Assembly: GCA_003327455.1 (NCBI GenBank) | Contig: QOQU01000003.1 | Location: forward strand, 1 to 64,000 | DNA: 64,000 nucleotides | Direction of reading: 5' to 3' | Source of the DNA: Anaerolineae bacterium | Lineage (GTDB): Bacteria > Chloroflexota > Anaerolineae > Anaerolineales > UBA4823 | Shown here: positions 57,813-64,000 of the stretch, piece by piece | How the letters are laid out: each line of letters begins with the position of its first letter | How positions within the stretch are numbered: position 1 is the first letter of the stretch | The notes under the pieces: model-generated | What the model was told of the DNA's origin: nothing | Seen by the model: only the letters and a program-made list of their open reading frames with translations | Databases searched by the model: none | Position numbers and translations under genes: made by a program

Positions 57813-59693
57813 ATGAGTGAAGTAACCTTATTTGTGCGGAAGGCGAGCGGCTTGGTACGAGCGTGGTCAACCTTTGACGCCTTCATCTATGCCACCTTTT
57901 CCATCAACCTGATCACCCTCGGTTTGTATATCTTTTCCTACTGCTACTATTTTGAGGGGAATCTGGCAACCGCCGTGGTGATCGGTGGCGCGTTTACCAT
58001 TTTTGAAGTCATCGTTTATGCAAGCCTGATCTCGGCAATGCCCCGGGCAGGTGGGGATTACGTCTGGCAGAGCCGTATTCTTGGTAGAGGGATTGGCTTC
58101 CTGCTGGCGGTGACCGGCTGGTGGTTCATCCTCTGGCTGTGGGTGCCGCTGTATGGGCAGATGCTGGTCTATACCTTCTTCACCCCCATCTTAGCCATAT
58201 TGGGGGCAAAAGATGCCGCCTTGTGGTTTACCAACACTTCCACCGGCTTGCTGGTCGGGTGTCTGGCAGTTTGTCTGATAGTGTTTATCTACATTGCCGT
58301 TGGCATGAAGTGGTACGCCCGCGTGCAAAAATTCTGCTTCTTCGGCGGGATGCTCGGTTTGTTCATCGTATTCCTCCTGCTCTTGTTCGGCAATCAGCAA
58401 ACCTTCATGACCAATCTCGACCTTTTCGCGTCGCGCTATTTTGGGGTCAGCGGCGGCAATCTTTATCAGGCAACCCTGGCGGCCGGTGAGGCAGCCGGTA
58501 CCGTGGCGGCTCCCTTGGGCAACGTTGCCATCGGTGCCAGTATGGCTTTGATCCCCATGATTGTATTCTTTAACTTGTGGCCGAACTGGGGTTCGACCCT
58601 TTACGGCGAGGTGCGTGGCGCCAATGACTACAAGCGTAATTTCTGGGGCATGGCCTGGGCGGTTATCATCACGGCTGCCCTGGCGTTAATTTTCTTTGCA
58701 CTGATCAGCAAATCGATTGGCTGGGACTTTTATCACAAAGCCAACGGCGCCTTCTGGAATTACACCTGGGGATACACCGAAGAACCTCCACCTCTGCCGT
58801 TCTGGCCCTATCCGGTGCTGTTTGCAGCCTTTATGAGCCAGAGCCCGGTGGTGCATTTCATCGTGGTTTTGCTCTTGAGCCTGTGGTGGTTTGGGTGGTC
58901 GGGAACGGTCTTCCTCAGCTCGACGCGAGTCATCTTCGCCGCAGCCTTTGACCGTATGTTGCCCGAATGGGTCTCGGCGGTTGAACCGCGCACGCGCACG
59001 CCGATCAATGCCCTCTTGCTCATGGTGATCCCCTCGGTGATCATCTCGATCCTGTATTCCTTCAATATCTGGAATTTCCAGACCCTTGCCCTGGATGCAA
59101 CTCTGGTCATCGCGGTCACTTTCTTTGGTACCACGGTGGCGGCGATTATCCTGCCATGGCGGCAAAAAGAGATCTTTGAGGGGTCGCCAATCGCCCAGTA
59201 TAAGACACCTTCTGCCTTAAGCTGGTTGGTGATGATTTTGTACGCCATCGCGGCGGTTTATTTAATTTTCACCTCCTTCGGTTATATGCAAAGTGTGCTG
59301 GGTGGTTTATCATCCATTGGCGCCGACGGTTTGACCTGGTTCATCGTCATTGTGGTCTCACTGTTGACCGTGGTCAATGCGGTGCTGTTGTTGTGGCTCC
59401 TGTATTATGTCGGTTCACGGCTGATCAAAGGCGAACTGCTGCCGGTGATTACCACCTCGGGCCTGGTGTTCCTGGGATTCTTGGATTGGCTGCTGATCGA
59501 ATGGTTCTGGGATCCACATGTCCCGCCCTTTGATTTCCCGCTTTATGCGATCGGGTGGTCGAACGTCAGCTCGATGGCGTTCATGCTCTTCAACTACCTG
59601 TTGGCGGCTGCTATCTACTACGGCTTCAACCTGTATCGCCGCCGCCAGGGCATTGACGTTGAAAAAGTCTACAAGGAAATTCCGGTCGAATAA
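57813..59693 (+). CDS. APC-superfamily amino acid/amine permease
   Basis: 626 aa, longer than the common 450-500. Membrane protein with at least twelve hydrophobic segments. The first helices hold ATFSINLITLGLYIFSYCYY and the family-like SLISAMPRAGGDYVWQSRIL (cf. PRSGGDYV motif). It is a secondary transporter in the cytoplasmic membrane for an amino acid or amine. Placement after the methyltransferase and esterase suggests uptake of the cluster's substrate or exchange with its product. A strong terminator follows. Confidence 0.88.
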   Translation: MSEVTLFVRKASGLVRAWSTFDAFIYATFSINLITLGLYIFSYCYYFEGNLATAVVIGGAFTIFEVIVYASLISAMPRAGGDYVWQSRILGRGIGFLLAVTGWWFILWLWVPLYGQMLVYTFFTPILAILGAKDAALWFTNTSTGLLVGCLAVCLIVFIYIAVGMKWYARVQKFCFFGGMLGLFIVFLLLLFGNQQTFMTNLDLFASRYFGVSGGNLYQATLAAGEAAGTVAAPLGNVAIGASMALIPMIVFFNLWPNWGSTLYGEVRGANDYKRNFWGMAWAVIITAALALIFFALISKSIGWDFYHKANGAFWNYTWGYTEEPPPLPFWPYPVLFAAFMSQSPVVHFIVVLLLSLWWFGWSGTVFLSSTRVIFAAAFDRMLPEWVSAVEPRTRTPINALLLMVIPSVIISILYSFNIWNFQTLALDATLVIAVTFFGTTVAAIILPWRQKEIFEGSPIAQYKTPSALSWLVMILYAIAAVYLIFTSFGYMQSVLGGLSSIGADGLTWFIVIVVSLLTVVNAVLLLWLLYYVGSRLIKGELLPVITTSGLVFLGFLDWLLIEWFWDPHVPPFDFPLYAIGWSNVSSMAFMLFNYLLAAAIYYGFNLYRRRQGIDVEKVYKEIPVE

Positions 59694-59707
59694 ATGGACA
59701 TGGAATA

Positions 59708-59740
59708 GCAGGTCGGAACAATTTCCGACCTGCGTTTTTT
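59708..59740 (+). terminator. Rho-independent terminator after the APC permease
   Basis: GCAGGTCGGAA (59708-59718) and TTCCGACCTGC (59723-59733), 4-nt loop, followed by GTTTTTT. A textbook terminator that ends the amine gene set before the ABC importer operon. Confidence 0.95.
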
Positions 59741-59879
59741 CAATAGAGACTATAAGAATGAAAGCAATCCCTTTAACAAATGTTTACAGCCACTTTACAT
59801 GCTGCTTAACCAGTTGAGAAGATGGTCGGATAAAATTTCGTCCTGCGGAAAAGACTTTGAGCGATTAACCTGAAATTGT

Positions 59880-59908
59880 TTGACATCAGTCATGAATTAT
59901 GGTAGGAT
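59880..59908 (+). promoter_or_regulatory. Promoter of the ABC importer operon
   Basis: Perfect TTGACA (59880-59885), 17-base spacer, TAGGAT (59903-59908, 4 of 6). It lies about 200 bases upstream of the solute-binding protein gene, in an AT-rich stretch right after the terminator. Confidence 0.7.
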
Positions 59909-60110
59909 AATTAATTAATAATCCTTAACAATGAAAACCCCTATTAATGTAAGTATGAATTTATCCAACGGTGCTTCGATTGATTTGCAGTCTAAGGCTT
60001 TGCAAGTCGAACCCTGGAAAGGAGGTGAGGCTGAGCTACTCTAGCACAGGCAAGCATTCCCATTTCTAAATTAACACAAAAAACCCATCTCAAAGATACG
60101 GAGGATAAAG
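59909..60110 (+). promoter_or_regulatory. Long 5' leader of the ABC importer operon
   Basis: About 200 non-coding bases. GAAAGGAGGTGA at 60017-60028 is an ideal Shine-Dalgarno but has no ATG, GTG or TTG at working distance; the real start at 60111 has its own GGAGG. I recognise no riboswitch class. Confidence 0.4.
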
Positions 60111-61274
60111 ATGAATCGCAAAATTTCTCGACGTGAATTCTTGAAACTGACCGGTCTGGCCGGTGGAGCGGCTGTGTTGGCTTCCTGCGCGCCGAAGGCC
60201 ACCCCTACGCCCGAGTTCACCCTGCCGGACCTGACCAGCGGTGAGAGCATTCCCCTGGATCAATTGATCAAAGCCGTTGAGATCGAAGGCAAGAATTTGA
60301 CCACCATCGCCCTACCGCATGACTGGGCAAACTACGGTGAGATGCTGGCTACCTTCAAGCAGAAATATGGGGTTGCCATCAATGAATTGAATCCAGACGC
60401 TGGCTCTGCGGACGAACTGGAAGCCATTCGCGCCAACAAAGACAGCAAAGGCCCGCAAGCCCCCGATGTGATCGATATCGGTATCGCCTATACCAAGATC
60501 GCCAAAGAAGAAGGTTTGGTGGCAAAATACAAAGTGGCGACCTGGGATAGCATCCCCGATGATGCAAAAGATCCTGAAGGTTACTGGTGGGGAGAATATT
60601 ACGGGGTGTTAGTTTTTGAGGTTATTAAAGACCCGAAGATTCCAGTTCCCCAAGATTGGCCTGACCTGCTCAAGCCAGAGTATAAGAACAAAGTCGCCAT
60701 GGCGGGGGATGTCTTGAAGTCAAATGAAGCGGTGATGACCGTCTTTGCTTCAGGGTTGTCGATGGCAAATGGAGACATTAAGGCTGCTCCCCAGGCCGGT
60801 CTGGAGTTCTGGAAAGAGATGCACGCAAAAGGAAACTTCATTCCGGTCATTGCCGATCAGGGCCGCATTGCCCAGGGCGAGACTCCGGTAACCGTGGAGT
60901 GGGATTATCTGGCTCTGGCAAACCGTGATGCGCTCGCCGGTAATCCTGAGCTGGAGATTGTTGTTCCTAAAACAGGCGTTGTAGCTGGTCCTTATGCAGG
61001 TGGTATCAGCGCCTATGCACCTCATCCCTACGCTGCCCGGTTGTGGTGGGAGTTTGTGATGTCCGATGAAGGGCAATTGATTTACCTCAAGGGATATGCT
61101 CACCCCATCCGCTTCAATGATATGGTCAAGCGGGGTGTGATCCCGCAGGAATTGCTGGATAAGCTCCCGCCTGCTGAAGCCTACGAGAAAGCCGTCTTCC
61201 TCTCCGTCGAAGAACTGACCGAAGTCAAGACCTACATCACCGAAAACTGGCGCAAGGTCGTTTACGGAGAATAA
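60111..61274 (+). CDS. ABC transporter substrate-binding lipoprotein
   Basis: 387 aa. Twin-arginine type signal with SRREFLKLTG (Arg7-Arg8) and lipobox LASC (Cys26), so it is probably exported folded and anchored as a lipoprotein. The mature part is a family 1 solute-binding protein of the PotD/FbpA/AfuA style (GEYYGVLVFEVIKDP; LLKPEYKNKVAMAG; PHPYAARLWWEFVMSDEGQL). Likely ligand is a polyamine, ferric ion, phosphonate or organic cation; not decidable by eye. GGAGG precedes the ATG. Confidence 0.9.
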   Translation: MNRKISRREFLKLTGLAGGAAVLASCAPKATPTPEFTLPDLTSGESIPLDQLIKAVEIEGKNLTTIALPHDWANYGEMLATFKQKYGVAINELNPDAGSADELEAIRANKDSKGPQAPDVIDIGIAYTKIAKEEGLVAKYKVATWDSIPDDAKDPEGYWWGEYYGVLVFEVIKDPKIPVPQDWPDLLKPEYKNKVAMAGDVLKSNEAVMTVFASGLSMANGDIKAAPQAGLEFWKEMHAKGNFIPVIADQGRIAQGETPVTVEWDYLALANRDALAGNPELEIVVPKTGVVAGPYAGGISAYAPHPYAARLWWEFVMSDEGQLIYLKGYAHPIRFNDMVKRGVIPQELLDKLPPAEAYEKAVFLSVEELTEVKTYITENWRKVVYGE

Positions 61275-61276
61275 GG

Positions 61277-62200
61277 ATGTTGGGCGTGGATAAAATTGTG
61301 GATACACGCCAAAAGGAAGGGGGCGCGCCGAAGGCGCGCCCCCAAACCATTGGCTCGAATTGGACGGCATGGCTGGGTTTGTTACCGTTTCTAATTTTTG
61401 CGGTGATGTTTTTGTTCTTGCCTTCGGTTTCGATTGTCATTCGCAGCTTTCAAGATCGCAGCGGCAATTTTACGGTTGATAATATCATTGCCCTCTTTAC
61501 GGTAAAAGATATTATCAATGCTTACCGTACCAGTTTGACCATTAGCGTCATTACTGCTGTAGGTGGCGGTTTTTTTGGCTTCCTCCTGGCTTATTCCGTG
61601 ATTATGGGGGGCTTACCACGGGTGTTGCGTTCTTTTATGCTGACGTTTTCAGGCGTTGCTTCCAATTTTGCCGGTGTGCCTCTTGCCTTTGCTTTTGTGG
61701 CTACGATCGGTAATGCCGGATTGGTGACCCGTCTGATTGAAGATTTCCTTAATGTAGATATCCATGCTAAAGGCTTTACGATTTACAATATTTACGGCTT
61801 GAGTGTTGTTTATATGTACTTCCAATTTCCGTTAATGGTGCTCATTATGGCACCGGCTTTAGATGGCTTACGGCGGGAGTGGCGCGAAGCCTGTGAAAAT
61901 CTGGGTGGCACCGAATTTCATTACTGGCGGTATGTGGCTTTACCGATTCTCATGCCTACTTTGCTTGGCACGATGATCTTGCTCTTTGGCAATGCTTTTG
62001 GCGCGTATGCAACTGCATACGCTTTCTCTGGTAGTTTTATTAACCTCGTAACGATTTTAATCGGTGCTCAAATCCAGGGAGATGTTCTTTATAACCCTGG
62101 CTTGGGGAACGCCTTGGCGCTCGGTATGATCGTCATCATGTCTTTGAGTATGGTCGGGTATATTACCTTACAACGAAAAGCCTCGAGGTGGTTAAAATGA
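61277..62200 (+). CDS. ABC transporter permease, first subunit
   Basis: 307 aa, about six membrane helices. The EAA loop is visible in DGLRREWREACENLGGTEFH, which docks the ATPase. PotB/FbpB-like. It begins 2 bases after the binding-protein gene and overlaps the next permease by ATGA. The first 25 residues before the first helix are charged and cytoplasmic. Confidence 0.9.
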   Translation: MLGVDKIVDTRQKEGGAPKARPQTIGSNWTAWLGLLPFLIFAVMFLFLPSVSIVIRSFQDRSGNFTVDNIIALFTVKDIINAYRTSLTISVITAVGGGFFGFLLAYSVIMGGLPRVLRSFMLTFSGVASNFAGVPLAFAFVATIGNAGLVTRLIEDFLNVDIHAKGFTIYNIYGLSVVYMYFQFPLMVLIMAPALDGLRREWREACENLGGTEFHYWRYVALPILMPTLLGTMILLFGNAFGAYATAYAFSGSFINLVTILIGAQIQGDVLYNPGLGNALALGMIVIMSLSMVGYITLQRKASRWLK

Positions 62201-62979
62201 AACGCGTCAATGTCTTTGCCTGGATCATCTTTATTTTGGGGATCATTTACTTCTTCCTGCCCCTTTTCTCGACGTTTGAGTTCAGCTTGAGAATGAAAAA
62301 AGGGGTTTATTCCTTTGAGGCTTATCGAGTAGCTTTTCAGGATCCAAAGTTTTACTACAATTTTGGGTATTCGGTTCTGTGGGCTGTTCTGACCATCATT
62401 TTTAGCCTGATTCTGGTCGTCCCAACAGCCTATTGGGTTCACTGGAGATTACCCAAAGCGCGCCCGATTGTGGAATTTATCACCTTAATGCCCTTTGTTA
62501 CGCCAGCAGTTGTGCTAACCTTCGGATTGATTCGTTTGTATGGATCGCCGCCATTGGTGCTCACTTCGACACCGATTCCCTTGATCGCTGGCTATATCGT
62601 TCTCTCTCTTCCATATATGTTTCGGTCGGTGGATGCCGGCTTACGTGCCATTGACATTCGAACCCTGACCGAAGCAGCCTTGAGTCTAGGGGCAGGCTGG
62701 GGCACAATTATCACACAGGTTATCTTTCCGAATATTCGGGTGGCGATCTTGAGCGGGGTATTTCTAACTTTTGCAATTGTAATGGGAGAGTTTGTTTTTG
62801 CATCCTTACTCTCCTGGCCGGCCTTTGCTACCTATCTGGAGGAAATCGGGTCGATGCGCGCCTATACGCCTCAGGCATTGTCCTTGATGAGCTTTTTCAT
62901 TACCTGGTCAATGATGATGCTGATTCAATGGCTTGGGCGTGGCGCCGCCGGTGCCGAGGAAGTCGCGGTCGGACACTAG
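62197..62979 (+). CDS. ABC transporter permease, second subunit
   Basis: 260 aa from ATG 62197, overlapping the previous stop; GAGGTG lies just upstream. Six helices, with EAA loop RTLTEAALSLGAGWGTIITQ. PotC-like partner of the first permease; together they form the membrane channel. Confidence 0.9.
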   Translation: MKRVNVFAWIIFILGIIYFFLPLFSTFEFSLRMKKGVYSFEAYRVAFQDPKFYYNFGYSVLWAVLTIIFSLILVVPTAYWVHWRLPKARPIVEFITLMPFVTPAVVLTFGLIRLYGSPPLVLTSTPIPLIAGYIVLSLPYMFRSVDAGLRAIDIRTLTEAALSLGAGWGTIITQVIFPNIRVAILSGVFLTFAIVMGEFVFASLLSWPAFATYLEEIGSMRAYTPQALSLMSFFITWSMMMLIQWLGRGAAGAEEVAVGH

Positions 62980-62995
62980 ATTTGGAGAGAGAAAC

Positions 62996-64000
62996 ATGGC
63001 ATTCCTGGAAATCAACAACGTCAGTAAATATTTCGGCAAGACAACAGCAGTCAAAGACTTTAACTTAAAGGTCGAGAAAGGAGAACTGGTATCTTTTCTC
63101 GGTCCCAGCGGCTGTGGCAAAACGACTACCTTGCGGATGGTGGCGGGATTTGAAGTCCCTTCGGAGGGGCAAATCATTATCGATGGGAAAGATATGACGT
63201 TTACCCCTCCAAACCAGCGTCCGGTGGGAATGGTCTTTCAGGCTTATGCGCTTTTCCCCAACATGACCGTGGCGGGCAATATCGGTTTTGGCTTGAAAAT
63301 CGCCAAAAAGCCGAAAGAGGAGATCGAGAAACGGGTCAAGGAAATGTTAGAGTTAATTCACATGCCGGGTTTTGAAAACCGGTATCCTCATCAGCTTTCG
63401 GGTGGACAACAACAACGCGTCGCTCTGGCACGCGCTCTGGCAATGCATCCCGAAGTCCTGTTGCTGGACGAGCCGCTCTCGGCTTTGGATGCCAAGATCC
63501 GCGTTTCTCTACGGGCAGAGATCCGCGCCATCCAACAAGAATTGGGGATCACGACCATTTACGTCACCCACGATCAGGAAGAAGCGCTATCGATTTCAGA
63601 TCGGGTAGTCGTGATGAACAATGCGCGCATCGAGCAGATCGGTACACCGTTCCAAATTTATAACTTCCCTCAGACCGAATTCGTTGCCCAATTTGTGGGG
63701 ACCCTCAATGCGGTCTTAGCCGAAGTGGTGGATACCCGTGAAGGACTGCTTCGCTTCGATGGACAGCAGGTGAACACAGCCGACAAACTGGAGCGATTCC
63801 GAAATGGGGATAAGATTATGGTTGCCATTCGTCCCGAACGATTGAGTTTTGCTTCCGAAGGACGGAAGGCAAACATCCTCAAAGGCACGATTAAGAATAT
63901 TACCTTCCTGGGTTCAATTGTTCGGATCCAGGTCCAGTTGGGTGAAAATGTCTTTTATGTAGATACGTTCAATAATCCATATCTGGCATTACCAAAGGTT
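62996..64000 (+). CDS. ABC transporter ATP-binding protein (3' end outside window)
   Basis: 335 codons are visible, with no stop before the window edge. Walker A GPSGCGKTTTLRM (about 35-47), Q-loop FQAYALFPNM, signature LSGGQQQRVALARAL, Walker B LLLDEPLSALD and the switch histidine in YVTHDQEEAL. A TOBE-like C-terminal regulatory domain begins near residue 240 (AIRPERLSF). PotA/FbpC-like. Follows the second permease by 16 bases with GGAGAGAG. Confidence 0.95.
   Translation, partial: MAFLEINNVSKYFGKTTAVKDFNLKVEKGELVSFLGPSGCGKTTTLRMVAGFEVPSEGQIIIDGKDMTFTPPNQRPVGMVFQAYALFPNMTVAGNIGFGLKIAKKPKEEIEKRVKEMLELIHMPGFENRYPHQLSGGQQQRVALARALAMHPEVLLLDEPLSALDAKIRVSLRAEIRAIQQELGITTIYVTHDQEEALSISDRVVVMNNARIEQIGTPFQIYNFPQTEFVAQFVGTLNAVLAEVVDTREGLLRFDGQQVNTADKLERFRNGDKIMVAIRPERLSFASEGRKANILKGTIKNITFLGSIVRIQVQLGENVFYVDTFNNPYLALPKV

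Noticed and set aside
59909-60110. Riboswitch or T-box in the long leader
   Set aside because: No T-box sequence and no terminator-antiterminator pair was seen; only the orphan Shine-Dalgarno stands out.

Overview
The window looks like chromosome of a Chloroflexota bacterium, most likely class Anaerolineae. This is inferred from the protein style, the zinc-type S14, S4 and L36, and the gene content; no 16S rRNA gene is present to confirm it. All genes but one run on the + strand. There are no rRNA or tRNA genes that I can see.

Region 1 (1-17266) is the ribosomal protein super-cluster: the end of tuf, then S10-L3-L4-L23-L2-S19-L22-S3-L16-L29-S17-L14-L24-L5-S14-S8-L6-L18-S5-L30-L15-secY-adk-map-L36-S13-S11-S4-rpoA-L17-truA-L13-S9. 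infA is missing from its usual place between map and rpmJ. Several gaps hold hairpins or a promoter.

Region 2 (17267-18960) holds GC-rich palindromic intergenic repeats, one minus-strand APH-fold kinase and a promoter region.

Region 3 (18971-35525) is one compact CRISPR-Cas operon. It joins a WYL regulator, a complete type I-B set (cas8/cst1 with an internal start for a Cas11 small subunit, cas7, cas5, cas3, cas6), a complete type III-B set (cmr1-6) and one adaptation module (cas1-cas2-cas4). Most genes overlap or nearly touch. Cas10/Cmr2 lacks the HD domain but keeps GGDD, and no CARF effector lies in the locus. Cmr6 carries an extra C-terminal domain resembling an OB fold.

Region 4 (35526-49808) is a leader and one very large CRISPR array, 188 repeats of 37 bp by my hand count. 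It includes duplicated spacers and one spacer pair that are exact reverse complements. The distal end has a degenerate terminal repeat followed by three strongly decayed repeat units whose 'spacers' are related to each other. A 94-bp tandem repeat follows (49821-50170).

Region 5 (50178-64000) is a catabolic and transport cluster. It contains a DeoR-type regulator, a dimethylglycine/sarcosine dehydrogenase-like flavoprotein fused to a GcvT domain, a Rieske oxygenase of the betaine-demethylase type, an MttB-family methyltransferase without pyrrolysine, a metallophosphoesterase, an APC permease and a four-gene ABC importer whose ATPase runs off the window. The likely theme is uptake and demethylation of a methylated (quaternary) amine; the substrate is inferred only.
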